A DNA stretch of 64,000 nt from Chloroflexota bacterium. GTDB lineage: Bacteria > Chloroflexota > Dehalococcoidia > Lucifugimonadales > Lucifugimonadaceae. Position 1 is the stretch's first letter, and each line of letters begins with the position of its first letter. The position numbers and the translations under genes are program-made. The notes under the pieces are model-generated. The model had not been told where the DNA came from, made no database searches, and saw only the letters and a program-made list of their open reading frames with translations. This document shows positions 17,861-26,696 of the stretch, piece after piece. The stretch is taken from NCBI GenBank assembly GCA_002730555.1, contig PCAM01000004.1, positions 2,013 to 66,012 on the forward strand, read 5' to 3'.

Positions 17861-18936
17861 TAGGACTGGTCCCCCGGGGAGCCCGGTGCGTACACCTGAT
17901 CGTAAAAGTCGTGTGGCTCCGGGAAAGGTGCGTTCTCGGCATCCTCCGTTGCCTGATTAACGATCTTCTGCGCCGCCGATTTGATCTCTTGATCAAGGGC
18001 GTCGTCCAAGGCCCCGCTGGCGCGCAGCAGCTTCTCTGTTGCCGGGATCGGATCGAGATCCCGGATGCCCTCAAGATCTTCGGCCGGTCTGTAGCGGGTG
18101 TCGTCGTCGTCGCTGGTGTGCGGCAGGAACCGTTCCACGACGGCCTCGACAAGGGTCGGGCCGTCCCCGGCCAGCGCCCGGTTCGCAGCAGCTCCAACCG
18201 CCTCGTAAACGGCGACGGGATCGAAGCCATTGACCTCGATCCCCGGTATCCCATAGGCCGTGGCGCGGGTGGCTACAGATTCGATGTTCATCTGCTGCGC
18301 TAGCGGCACCGAGATCGCGTACTTGTTGTTCTCGCAGAAAAAAATGACGGGAAGGCGGTGGATCGCGGCAAAGTTCATCGCCTCGTGCGTCTCGCCCATG
18401 CTCGAGGCGCCGTCTCCAAAGTAGGCCACGGTCACTCGCTTCTCGCCCCGCATCTTGTCGGCGAGGGCGACCCCGACGGCTTGAGGCAGTTGCGTAGCGA
18501 CAACGTTTGAGAACGACACGATGTCACACCGTTGGCGATCGATTGCCCCGTGCAGGGGGAACTGTCGCGCCCCGGAAAGCGGTTCACCGTCCTTCGCGAG
18601 GAAACCCAGCAGCAGCTCGAGCGGCGTAATACCCAGGGCGAGCATCGTCGTGAGCTCGCGGTAGTAGATATAGAACCGGTCCCGCTCCGGGTCCAACGCC
18701 CGTATGGCGCCGACCTGTGCCGCTTCATGGCCCTGTGCGGAAGCGACAATGGCCGCCCGTCCCTGGCGATTCATCTGCCAGATGCGCTGATCAAGCACCC
18801 GACTCAGTACCATCGTTCGGTACATTTCAAGCAGGTCGTTGTCGTTCAGCGTTGGCGGACCTGCGTCATTTTCGGCGGATCCAGCCGGGCGGCTATTTGT
18901 TTCGGGATTGTTCGGGGAGGTTTGTTCGCTGAGCAT
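17860..18936 (-). CDS. 2-oxoacid dehydrogenase E1 component, alpha subunit
   Basis: TPP-dependent decarboxylase subunit and first gene of the E1a-E1b-E2-lipB cluster. The 358-residue protein carries the TPP-binding motif from FGDGASSMGETHEAMNFAA to FFCENNKYAISVP. The phosphorylation-loop region is HTSDDDDTRYRP. The N-terminal ~30 residues are a low-complexity Pro/Asn/Ser tail before the conserved LLEMYRTMVLSRVLD. The start ATG 18936 is 76 bases from the divergent plsY start, so the intergenic stretch should hold promoters for both directions. Confidence 0.92.
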   Translation of the reverse strand: MLSEQTSPNNPETNSRPAGSAENDAGPPTLNDNDLLEMYRTMVLSRVLDQRIWQMNRQGRAAIVASAQGHEAAQVGAIRALDPERDRFYIYYRELTTMLALGITPLELLLGFLAKDGEPLSGARQFPLHGAIDRQRCDIVSFSNVVATQLPQAVGVALADKMRGEKRVTVAYFGDGASSMGETHEAMNFAAIHRLPVIFFCENNKYAISVPLAQQMNIESVATRATAYGIPGIEVNGFDPVAVYEAVGAAANRALAGDGPTLVEAVVERFLPHTSDDDDTRYRPAEDLEGIRDLDPIPATEKLLRASGALDDALDQEIKSAAQKIVNQATEDAENAPFPEPHDFYDQVYAPGSPGDQS

Positions 18937-19012
18937 ATGGTTGCAATTATAGGGACGGATATGCCTGAACTACGACCCCGTTCGGGCAATTGGCGATCCG
19001 GGCGTTCATTCA

Positions 19013-19627
19013 ATGGGTGAGTTGATCATCGGCGTGGCTTTCGTGTTCGCCGCCTATCTGGTTGGAGCGGTTCCGACGGCGCACATCTTTGGACGTCGAA
19101 CGGGACGCGAAATCCGCTCCATGGGCAGCGGAAACGTCGGCGCGCTAAACGCGCTCCGTTCACTGGGCAAAGCCGTGGGTGTACTGGTGTTCGGCGTGGA
19201 CACCGGAAAAGCGGCGCTGATGATGGTGACGGCCACGTTCATAGGGGTGCCCGACTGGTCGATGTATGCCGGCGCGTTATCCACGATGCTTGGCCACAAT
19301 TTTTCCGTGTTCATCGGTTTCTACGGCGGCAAGGGTGCGGCGGTCATGAGCGGCATCTCGTTGGTGATCGTGCCCTATCTGGCCCTGCTATCGATACCGG
19401 CGTTGCTGCTGGGATACGTCATATTCAGGTCGGCCTTCTGGGGGATGATGATGACCTTCATCTCCATCAACATATTGACCGTGCTGACGGGACAGCCGGT
19501 GGAGCAGATCGTCCTGTGCGTCGTATTGACCCTGCTGGTCGGCATGACACACTTCTTGCGGACGTACCGGACGCTCTGGCCGGCGATCAAGACGCTAGAC
19601 TTCCATAGAATTGGTGAGATCGAATAA
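19013..19627 (+). CDS. plsY: Glycerol-3-phosphate acyltransferase
   Basis: Integral membrane enzyme that acylates glycerol-3-phosphate at position 1 using acyl phosphate, the entry to phospholipid synthesis. The 204-residue protein has several helices and the three family motifs: SMGSGNVGALNALRSLG (about 38-54), the GHNFSVFIGFYGGKGAAV loop (about 93-110), and a late TGQPVEQ segment in place of the usual motif 3. Length is typical. Its partner plsX is not in the window. Confidence 0.92.
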   Translation: MGELIIGVAFVFAAYLVGAVPTAHIFGRRTGREIRSMGSGNVGALNALRSLGKAVGVLVFGVDTGKAALMMVTATFIGVPDWSMYAGALSTMLGHNFSVFIGFYGGKGAAVMSGISLVIVPYLALLSIPALLLGYVIFRSAFWGMMMTFISINILTVLTGQPVEQIVLCVVLTLLVGMTHFLRTYRTLWPAIKTLDFHRIGEIE

Positions 19628-19709
19628 ACCCCGGGGCTCCGTATGCCTCTATGCATCCGATTCGCATCCGATTCCCGCAACCAGAATTTAGAACGCCCTA
19701 GGAGTAACG

Positions 19710-20381
19710 ATGAAACGTTGGACCCTTCTTGCCGCGCTCTCGATCGCGCTCGTTGCGGCGGTCGCGTGTTTTAGCGACGAACCCAAGACCACGGCGGTCC
19801 CGATTCCGACGGTGGCGCCCACGGCAAGCAGCGGCCTGCAACCACCGGACGGTTCCCTGGACACCAGCAAGACGTACACAGCCGTATTTGAGTTGGCCAA
19901 AGGTGAGGAATTCGAAATCCTGCTGTTTGACGACCTGGTTCCGACCATCGTCGAGAACTTCGTCAACCTGTCGAGAGGCGGTTATTACGACAACGTGACG
20001 TTCCACCGCGTTATAGCCGACTTTATGGCCCAGGGTGGAGACCCCACTGGAACGGGCGGAGGCGACCCGGGATACAAGTTCGCTGACGAGTTCCACGTGG
20101 ACGCCCGGCACAACAAGCCCGGCATAATCTCGATGGCGAACTCTGGCTTCAACACGAACGGCAGCCAGTTCTTCATAATATTTGGCCAGACACCGTTCCT
20201 CGATGCGTTTGATGAAAACGATCAGCCAAAAAACTGCGCCGGGTTCTCGGTCTCCTGCCACGCCGTGTTCGGAGAAGTGGTAAACGGCATGGATGTCGTG
20301 AACAACATCCGGATCCGTGACCCGGGAACCGACCCGAACCCGGGAGACGCAATCAGCACCATCCGCATTATCGAGAGTTAA
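19710..20381 (+). CDS. Exported lipoprotein peptidyl-prolyl cis-trans isomerase (cyclophilin)
   Basis: Cyclophilin-type foldase of 223 residues. The N-terminus MKRWTLLAALSIALVAAVAC is a signal peptide with a probable lipid-anchored Cys at 20, followed by a Thr/Pro linker. The cyclophilin domain shows [32 protein letters not shown] and NTNGSQFFI, the active-site elements. Just before the end is an insertion with two cysteines (NCAGFSVSCHAVFGEV) that could form a disulfide outside the cell. A second, leaderless cyclophilin follows 56 bases downstream. Confidence 0.9.
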   Translation: MKRWTLLAALSIALVAAVACFSDEPKTTAVPIPTVAPTASSGLQPPDGSLDTSKTYTAVFELAKGEEFEILLFDDLVPTIVENFVNLSRGGYYDNVTFHRVIADFMAQGGDPTGTGGGDPGYKFADEFHVDARHNKPGIISMANSGFNTNGSQFFIIFGQTPFLDAFDENDQPKNCAGFSVSCHAVFGEVVNGMDVVNNIRIRDPGTDPNPGDAISTIRIIES

Positions 20382-20437
20382 TCGCTCAAATCAACCGAAC
20401 CTCAAACCGATGAGGATCCACACGATAAGGAACACAA

Positions 20438-20956
20438 TTGCTTCAGCACGGAGATAGCCCCAAAGCCCCCAGCGGCGCACTCGACACCAGCAAGAGTTAC
20501 TCGGCGACCATGGAACTCGCCAGCGGCGGGAAGATCGATATCAACCTCTTCGGGGCGGAAGCGCCTTTGACGGTCGAGAACTTCGTCAACCTGTCGCGCA
20601 CCGGCTTTTACGATGGCGTGACCTTTCACCGCGTCATCCCGGGTTTCATGGCCCAGGGCGGCGACCCGACCGGCACCGGTAGCGGCGGCCCCGGCTACGA
20701 CTTCGGGGATGAGTTTCACAGGGATCGGAGGCACGACAAGCCCGGTATTCTGTCGATGGCGAACGCCGGCCCCGGAACCAACGGCAGCCAGTTCTTCATC
20801 ACCTTTGGACCCACGCCACACCTCGACGGCAAGCACACGGTATTCGGTGAGGTGACGGACGGTATGGACACCGTGATGGCGATCCCGGAACGCGACCCCG
20901 GCATGTCCCGTGAACCCGGCATGGCGATCAAGTCGATCACCGTCACGGAGAGCTAA
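20438..20956 (+). CDS. Peptidyl-prolyl cis-trans isomerase (cyclophilin), no leader
   Basis: Second cyclophilin, 172 residues. The start is taken as TTG 20438, with AAGGAA a few bases upstream, because similarity with the preceding paralogue starts within a few residues ([16 protein letters not shown]). Active-site blocks are [32 protein letters not shown] and GTNGSQFFI. It lacks a signal peptide and the Cys-containing insertion of its neighbour, so it is probably cytoplasmic. The pair looks like a tandem duplication split between two compartments. A strong terminator follows. Confidence 0.88.
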   Translation: MLQHGDSPKAPSGALDTSKSYSATMELASGGKIDINLFGAEAPLTVENFVNLSRTGFYDGVTFHRVIPGFMAQGGDPTGTGSGGPGYDFGDEFHRDRRHDKPGILSMANAGPGTNGSQFFITFGPTPHLDGKHTVFGEVTDGMDTVMAIPERDPGMSREPGMAIKSITVTES

Positions 20957-20979
20957 AGAACGCAGTTCCGTCTAACTAG

Positions 20980-21015
20980 AAAAAGGACCGCCGGTCTCCA
21001 ACGGCGGTCCTTTTT
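20980..21015. terminator. Bidirectional rho-independent terminator
   Basis: A 14-base-pair inverted repeat, 20980-20993 against 21002-21015, with an 8-base loop. One arm begins with five A and the other ends with five T, so it serves both the plus-strand cyclophilin gene and the convergent minus-strand gene ending at 21040. Confidence 0.9.
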
Positions 21016-21039
21016 GTTATCCCTTGAGTCGAGCGGCTT

Positions 21040-23154
21040 CTAACCCGCCGCAGGCTCTGGCGAAGCCGTCGGAACGGGGGCAATCCGTCGCGCATGGCGG
21101 CGGGTGGTCGTGTACTCAAACAACCGGCCTGAGTATCCGATCCGTGACCCGTCACGCAGTTCAGTGACCCGCGGCGCCGGCTGACCATCCACACGCATGG
21201 TGAAGTTGCCGGAGTTCTCGTATCGAAGCTCAACTCCGGAACGCTTGAACACCATCGTTGCGCCCGGGACGGGCAGCTCCGGGGCGTCGGCCAGGGAAAC
21301 CACTCCTCTGGATGTCAAACCCTTCAGACCGCCCCTCCGGACCATCGACAGGTCCAGGATTAACTGCTGCCGGTCGTCGTATATGTAGCCGTAAGGCATC
21401 ACGTGCCGCCGGTTGATCACGAACACCACTACCCCCAGCATTATCAGCAGACTGATCATGACGCCGCCGATGACCGGAAGCATCGAACCGTCCGCGGTCT
21501 CATTAGCGGTCTCGTCCGCGATCTCGTCAAAAAGCACCACCGGGTAGTTGACCGTCACCGATGTCTGTGCGGTCGGTCCAGATGTGATGAACGTCCGGCC
21601 GACGTACTCGACGTTTAGCTCTGCGGTCACGGCCTGCCGCCCGGTCTCACTCGGCGTCACGAAAACCTCGAACTTCCAGGCAGTCCCGTCGTCCAGGGCG
21701 TCAACCATGCGCAGTGAGCCGGTAACTGATTCCCCGGTGGGCCCGGTAACCAGCACGGTCAGGGCCGACGGGGCTACCGGATGGGGGTATTCACCAACCC
21801 ACACCTCTATCGTTCCGACCTCGATCTCGAGCCCGGCTTCTATCGCTCCACCCGCAGAGGGTTCTAGCCGCAGGGTCGGGAACACTTCCGTCTGGAACGA
21901 ATCTCTGGCCTCGATAGTGGCGTCGTAGTTGTCCCATCCGAGTTCGAGGACAACATCGTTGAATCCCTGGTCCGGAGAAGCGTCGAACACGACGGTGAAG
22001 ATGCCGTCCCCGAGGAAGGCGTCGCCGCCCTCTCCGTTGTCGGCCAACCGGTACACGACTGACGCGCCCTCCGGCGAGGTGATTGTTGCGGTCACGATGG
22101 ATCCGGGCAGCCATCGGGGTTCGCCGTTCACCGTCGCCATCGCCATCAGGACGGACCGCTGGCCCGCCTCAAGAGGAGGCTGTTCCACCAACGTTAATTC
22201 CAGCGGGCTCAGCAGCTCCACGGAAGCCATGATCGGGAGGCCATCGCCGGTGGCGCGTAGTGACCATGTCCCCGGCTCGGGAGAGGTGATAAACGTCACA
22301 AGAAGATTTGGCGTGGTAACGAATTCGGCGGCGTTGGAGGTCGAACCCACTTGCACGCCGTGAGGATCGAACAGATCGAGTGAAGCGCCGGGCGAGTTGC
22401 GGACCATCGCAACGCTGAGCTGTGTCGATTCCGGTGCTACTTCGATCACCTGGACCGCGCTGTTGCCGGAACGAAGTGCGATGTCCAGCACAAGTTCGCC
22501 ATTCATACTTAGAACGTTACTCGTGAACATTTCCATCCCGGACAGCGTGCCGGTGTCATCCCAGCGACCCGAGGCACGTTCCACGATCGACGACAGGAAT
22601 CCGCGCGCTTCGTTTGTGGCCGAGGGAAGCATCACGGCGTTGATCTTCCAGCCCTCTGCTATGAACAGGTCGGCAAACCCAATGATCCGGTCGCGATTCT
22701 CCTGCGACCCGTCCTGCATCCGTCCCGTCACGAGGACGATCTCGGACCCTGAAAGTGCGCCCTCGCCGGATAGATACCCGAACGCGGAGGCGAGAGCGGC
22801 AAACTGGTCGCTGCCGCCAGCCTCGGCGCGGCTGGCCACGCGTTGGACGAGAGTGGATACGGCGTTAGCGAGTTCAGCGCTCCCGGCACGGTGCCCGACG
22901 GCGGTTCCGGCCGCGTCTGAGTACGGCATCAGGGCGACGACGCCATCGCTCACAGAATCCACGAGGATTCGCAGCGCCGTCTCGGCGACGGCGGCGTCTT
23001 TTTCGCTGACCGATGTACTACCAAGATCCAGGGCGATCAGAGTCACCCCGGCGTTCCTGGCCTCATGGTCGTCTGCGGAAATCGTCTGCTGGCCTCCAGC
23101 AAAAGCCGTGGCTATCGCTGCGATTCCGATAAGCGTTACTAACAGTCGTAGCAT
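21040..23154 (-). CDS. Secreted/membrane-anchored VWA-like protein
   Basis: A 704-residue protein from ATG 23154, chosen because a signal peptide follows at once (MLRLLVTLIGIAAIATAFAG). Residues about 35-210 resemble a von Willebrand factor A domain, with ALDLGSTSVSEKD in place of the metal-site DxSxS, and the later SEIVLVTGRMQDGS. Several beta-sandwich-like repeats follow (PEPGTWSLRATGDG, NGEGGDAFLGDGIFTVVF), of the kind seen in choice-of-anchor and CARDB-like regions. A single helix near residue 590 (MISLLIMLGVVVFVI) puts a ~110-residue tail in the cytoplasm, weakly like an FHA domain (LRDGSRIGYSGRLFEY). Function unknown; sensing or adhesion is inference. Confidence 0.7.
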   Translation of the reverse strand: MLRLLVTLIGIAAIATAFAGGQQTISADDHEARNAGVTLIALDLGSTSVSEKDAAVAETALRILVDSVSDGVVALMPYSDAAGTAVGHRAGSAELANAVSTLVQRVASRAEAGGSDQFAALASAFGYLSGEGALSGSEIVLVTGRMQDGSQENRDRIIGFADLFIAEGWKINAVMLPSATNEARGFLSSIVERASGRWDDTGTLSGMEMFTSNVLSMNGELVLDIALRSGNSAVQVIEVAPESTQLSVAMVRNSPGASLDLFDPHGVQVGSTSNAAEFVTTPNLLVTFITSPEPGTWSLRATGDGLPIMASVELLSPLELTLVEQPPLEAGQRSVLMAMATVNGEPRWLPGSIVTATITSPEGASVVYRLADNGEGGDAFLGDGIFTVVFDASPDQGFNDVVLELGWDNYDATIEARDSFQTEVFPTLRLEPSAGGAIEAGLEIEVGTIEVWVGEYPHPVAPSALTVLVTGPTGESVTGSLRMVDALDDGTAWKFEVFVTPSETGRQAVTAELNVEYVGRTFITSGPTAQTSVTVNYPVVLFDEIADETANETADGSMLPVIGGVMISLLIMLGVVVFVINRRHVMPYGYIYDDRQQLILDLSMVRRGGLKGLTSRGVVSLADAPELPVPGATMVFKRSGVELRYENSGNFTMRVDGQPAPRVTELRDGSRIGYSGRLFEYTTTRRHARRIAPVPTASPEPAAG

Positions 23155-23656
23155 ATTTACCCGTCCAAGCGTCTCGCGCGTGTTCCAAAGCAATACGTTG
23201 AGGCTAGGAATTTGGCCACGGGAAACGCAAGGCGATTTAGCTACGGATTTCGAGTGTAATGCCGGGGGGGAGGGGGGGACATGTGGAGGCGTTCTTGAAC
23301 GAATCATCTAGGCGCGTTCTCGATTGACCGCCTCCGATCGCCCATCTACACTCGCCGGGCCGTTTGAGAGCATCGGCACAGCCCGGCGTCGTGGAGGTAT
23401 TTCGGGCCCGAAAAACGACCTTTTCGGTGAGATCGCCTGAAACCTGAATTAGAACAAATGCCGAAAACCGACGTTAATTCGGTCTGGAACACTCCTGGAA
23501 GGAAACGCGTGACCGTGGGCGCAACTATGTCGGCGAGAACTTCTTCGGCGGGGTGTTTGGTGACGCCTGGAACGGATAACCCGGACAACCAGATGTAGGG
23601 GCGGCGCTTGCCCCCCTCCCCTCACTGATCAATACAATCAATACAAAGGAACCTAA
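23155..23656. other. Intergenic region between divergent genes, no gene seen
   Basis: About 500 bases. It holds a G7-A-G7 tract at 23263-23277, and upstream of the next gene a C-rich stretch near 23610-23624 related to the REP-like elements. A short plus-strand frame ending near 23579 reads NYVGENFFGGVFGDAWNG and then stops; it could be the tail of a lost gene but I do not recognise it. Confidence 0.4.
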
Positions 23657-24823
23657 TTGAAAATCACCGCTCTGAAGACCTTCCCCGTCGCGGACTCTGA
23701 AGGAAACAAGTACTTCTTCGTCAAGGTCTACACAGACGCCGGCATAGACGGCATCGGCGAGGTCGGCATCCGAAACTGGGGGCACGCGATCGGGGCGGCT
23801 GTGGAACACCTTTCGGAGGCGCTCGTCGGCGGTGACCCGTGGTCGACCGAGCGTCACTGGCAGAAGATGTTCCGTGGCAACTTCTTCCCGGCCGACAAGG
23901 TGTACATGTGCGCCATCAGCGCCATCGACATCGCCCTCTGGGACATCAAGGGCAAGTCGGTGGACATGCCCGTCTACAAGTTGTTGGGCGGGCCGGTCAG
24001 GGACAAGGTGGTCTGCTACCCGCACACGCAGGGCAAGACGCTGGCAGGGTTGGTCGACAACTGCAAACAGGCGGTTGATGAAGGCTGGAAGTTCGTGCGA
24101 TGGGGCCAGCCTGAGACACACGGAGAGCTTGAGTACAGCGGAAACTACGGACGGCTTGAGCCATTGAAATCGATGCGGCTCGCTGTAGAGCAGATGGGCA
24201 CCGTTCGTGAGGCGGTCGGGCCGGACATAAGTATCTGCTTTGACGTACACACCCGATTGGACACCAGCCACACCATCGAGATGTGCCGGGATCTGGAAGA
24301 GTTCAAACCCTTTTTTGTCGAAGACCCGATCAGGTCGGAAAATCCGGCCAGCTACCGCAAGATCGCCGCCAACATCAACCTGCCCATAGCCGCCGGGGAA
24401 CAGTGGGCGTCCAAGTGGCCCTTCCGTGAGGTGATTGAGCAGGAGACGATCGACTACGCACGGATCGATCTGTGCATCGTCGGCGGTCTGACCGAGGCGC
24501 TCAAGATCACGCACTGGGCGGAAACGCACTACATCGACATCGTCCCGCACAACCCACTTGGCCCGGTTAGCGCCGCCGCCTGTGTCTCACTCACGATGGC
24601 GTCTACCAACGTCGGCGTTCAGGAGATGCCCAAGCGTCCCGGAACATTTGCCACGGACCTGTTCCCACAGCAGATTGGCTGGGAGGACGGATACGCCTTC
24701 TGCCACGACGCCCCCGGCCTAGGGATCGTATTCGACGAAGACGCAGCGGAAACAAACCGGGTGGACCCGCAGGGCTGGATACCGCAACTGTACAGGGACG
24801 ACGGCGCCCAAACCAACTGGTAA
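23657..24823 (+). CDS. Enolase-superfamily sugar-acid dehydratase (galactonate dehydratase-like), copy 1
   Basis: Mandelate racemase/muconate lactonizing enzyme fold, 388 residues, starting at TTG 23657 after AAAGGAA. The N-terminal capping domain is followed by a TIM barrel with the metal ligands in ICFDVHTRLD (Asp plus a general-acid His, as in D-galactonate dehydratase), FFVEDPIRSEN and AAGEQWASKW, and the barrel-end His in VPHNPLGPVS. This D-x-H arrangement fits the galactonate/acid-sugar dehydratase group, where the product is a 2-keto-3-deoxy acid. A close paralogue follows 159 bases downstream. The exact substrate is not predictable. Confidence 0.88.
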   Translation: MKITALKTFPVADSEGNKYFFVKVYTDAGIDGIGEVGIRNWGHAIGAAVEHLSEALVGGDPWSTERHWQKMFRGNFFPADKVYMCAISAIDIALWDIKGKSVDMPVYKLLGGPVRDKVVCYPHTQGKTLAGLVDNCKQAVDEGWKFVRWGQPETHGELEYSGNYGRLEPLKSMRLAVEQMGTVREAVGPDISICFDVHTRLDTSHTIEMCRDLEEFKPFFVEDPIRSENPASYRKIAANINLPIAAGEQWASKWPFREVIEQETIDYARIDLCIVGGLTEALKITHWAETHYIDIVPHNPLGPVSAAACVSLTMASTNVGVQEMPKRPGTFATDLFPQQIGWEDGYAFCHDAPGLGIVFDEDAAETNRVDPQGWIPQLYRDDGAQTNW

Positions 24824-24982
24824 CTGCGAGCGATGTTTATTTGATACCTGTTGAGGCGGGGCTTGCCCGCCCGGAAACGACCATGGGCAATTGGCGAGGG
24901 ATTCAGGTGGTCCCACGAACGGGCGGAACAGGCCCCGCCCCCACAACGAACCCCACAACAACGAACAGGAGAGGAACCCCAG

Positions 24983-26146
24983 TTGAAAGTCAGCGCAATC
25001 AAGGCATACCCGGTCGAGGACGGCGACGGACGTGGTTATTTCATCGTGAAGGTTGAAACCGACGCCGGGATCTACGGTCTGGGCGAGATCGGCATACGCA
25101 ACTGGGGCAACGCCATCGAGACGGCGATCGCACACCTGTCAGAGGTAGTGGTTGGGCAGGACCCGTGGTCGACTGAGAAACTCTGGCAGAAGATGTTTCG
25201 GGCCAACTTCTTCCCCGCAGATACCGTTTACGGATGTGCAATTAGCGCCATTGACATCGCTCTGTGGGACATCAAGGGCAAGTCGGTCGACATGCCGGTT
25301 TACAAGCTGCTCGGCGGTCCCGTCCGTGACAAGGTCGTCTGCTACCCGCACGTGAACGGCAACACGCTTCAGGAGTTGATCGATGACTGCAAGGCGCACG
25401 TCGATCGCGGCTGGAAGTTCGTCCGCTGGCACCAGCCGCAGACCGCAGGCCTGTACAACGACCTCGACGGACACGGCGTGCTGGAGCCGCGGGAGTCAGT
25501 GAAGCTAGCCGTGGAGCAGATCGGCGGCGTTCGCAACGCCCTACCCGACGTAGAAATCTGCTTTGATGTCCATACCCGATTGGACACGACGCACGTCATC
25601 GAGATGTGCAGAGACCTGGAAGACTTCAAACCCTTCTTCATTGAGGACCCGATCAGGTCGGAAAACCCGGCGAGTTACCGCAAGATCATGGACAACATCA
25701 ACCTGCCGATCGCCGCTGGCGAGCAGTGGGTGTCCAAGTGGCCGTTCCGCGAGGTGATCGAGAACGAGACGATCGACTACGCACGGATCGACCTGTGCAT
25801 CGTGGGCGGCATTACCGAGGCGCTCAAGATCACTCACTGGGCGGAAACGCACTACATCGACATCGTCCCACACAACCCGCTCGGCCCGGTCAGCGCCGCC
25901 GCCTGCGTAAACCTGTGCATGGCGTCCACCAACGTCGGCGTTCAGGAGATGCCCCGACAGCCCGGTACGTTTGCGACAGACCTATTTCCAAAGCAGATCG
26001 AGTGGGAAGACGGTTACGCCTGGGTGCCGGACGCGCCGGGACTTGGTGTGGACTTTGACGAGAATGTTGCGGAATCGAACCGTGCGAACCCGCGTGGATG
26101 GGTGTCACAACTCAAGCGAAACGACGGGGCTTTCACGAACTGGTAG
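24983..26146 (+). CDS. Enolase-superfamily sugar-acid dehydratase (galactonate dehydratase-like), copy 2
   Basis: Paralogue of the gene at 23657, 387 residues, starting at TTG 24983 behind GGAGAGGA; the frame is open further upstream but without similarity. It keeps all presumed catalytic blocks: ICFDVHTRLDTTHV, FFIEDPIRSENPASYR, AAGEQWVSKWPFREV and VPHNPLGPVSAAAC. The copies differ mainly between about residues 150 and 175 (WHQPQTAGLYNDLDGHG here versus WGQPETHGELEYSGNYG), the loop facing the active site, which suggests different sugar acids. Tandem duplication with divergence is the likely origin. Confidence 0.88.
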   Translation: MKVSAIKAYPVEDGDGRGYFIVKVETDAGIYGLGEIGIRNWGNAIETAIAHLSEVVVGQDPWSTEKLWQKMFRANFFPADTVYGCAISAIDIALWDIKGKSVDMPVYKLLGGPVRDKVVCYPHVNGNTLQELIDDCKAHVDRGWKFVRWHQPQTAGLYNDLDGHGVLEPRESVKLAVEQIGGVRNALPDVEICFDVHTRLDTTHVIEMCRDLEDFKPFFIEDPIRSENPASYRKIMDNINLPIAAGEQWVSKWPFREVIENETIDYARIDLCIVGGITEALKITHWAETHYIDIVPHNPLGPVSAAACVNLCMASTNVGVQEMPRQPGTFATDLFPKQIEWEDGYAWVPDAPGLGVDFDENVAESNRANPRGWVSQLKRNDGAFTNW

Positions 26147-26187
26147 ACGGAGACTGGATTGCGACGGTTCACGCCCAGGAGGACGAC

Positions 26188-26466
26188 ATGAGCCGGAACC
26201 ACCTGGTCGCGATCGGCGTCGGTTTGCTACTGCTTGTGATCCTCTGGTTCTTGGTCGTGCCGCTCCTGCTGGATCTCGGCGAAAAGAACGGCCCGGACGC
26301 GGCGCTCGGCTGGTTGGTTCTGATCGGGGCGACACTCATCGTGGGCTGGATTATGTTTCGCCCGCCCGGATTCCAGGCTGAGGTCGGGGCATCACGTATC
26401 CGAAAACGCCGGGGTTTACGGCGATCACAGGATGAGCGGCGCCGACGAGATCAGCCCAACCGCTAG
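26188..26466 (+). CDS. Small two-helix membrane protein, unknown function
   Basis: A 92-residue protein from ATG 26188 with an AGGAGG five bases upstream. Helix 1 spans about residues 6-28 (VAIGVGLLLLVILWFLVVPL), helix 2 about 41-58 (LGWLVLIGATLIVGWIMF), and a strongly basic tail of about 25 residues follows. I do not recognise the family. It sits 41 bases after the dehydratase and may be co-transcribed. Confidence 0.6.
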   Translation: MSRNHLVAIGVGLLLLVILWFLVVPLLLDLGEKNGPDAALGWLVLIGATLIVGWIMFRPPGFQAEVGASRIRKRRGLRRSQDERRRRDQPNR

Positions 26467-26477
26467 CCTGATCCCCG

Positions 26478-26650
26478 ACGTTTAACTGGCGACCACATCG
26501 GCTCCCACGACAGGGTGTGGTGCTCGCCCACCCAGAACTCGTGTACACCCAGCTCATCCGATCGGACGGGCAGCTCCATGTCCTCGCTGTGACACTGCGC
26601 CAAGCCTTTGGACGGATGCTGGAACGACACGATGGAGATGCCGTTTTGAC
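26478..26650 (-). pseudogene. N-terminal fragment of a luciferase-like flavin monooxygenase
   Basis: A minus-strand frame without a usable start reads NGISIVSFQHPS, then CHSEDMELPVRSDELGVHEF and WVGEHHTLSWEPMWSP, then loses similarity. This is the N-terminal barrel start of LLM-class flavin-dependent oxidoreductases, with the WxGEHH motif intact. The remaining ~300 residues of the family are absent. It is a remnant, distinct from the intact LLM gene at 33033. Confidence 0.72.
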
Positions 26651-26696
26651 GAGTTTCAATCGGGCCTCGGATTTCCCAAGGTCTGCGGGATTCAGA

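Noticed and set aside
22397-23311. Long plus-strand frame opposite the VWA-like gene
   Set aside because: Ser/Arg/Pro-rich translation with no domain; the opposite strand has a signal peptide and a membrane helix.
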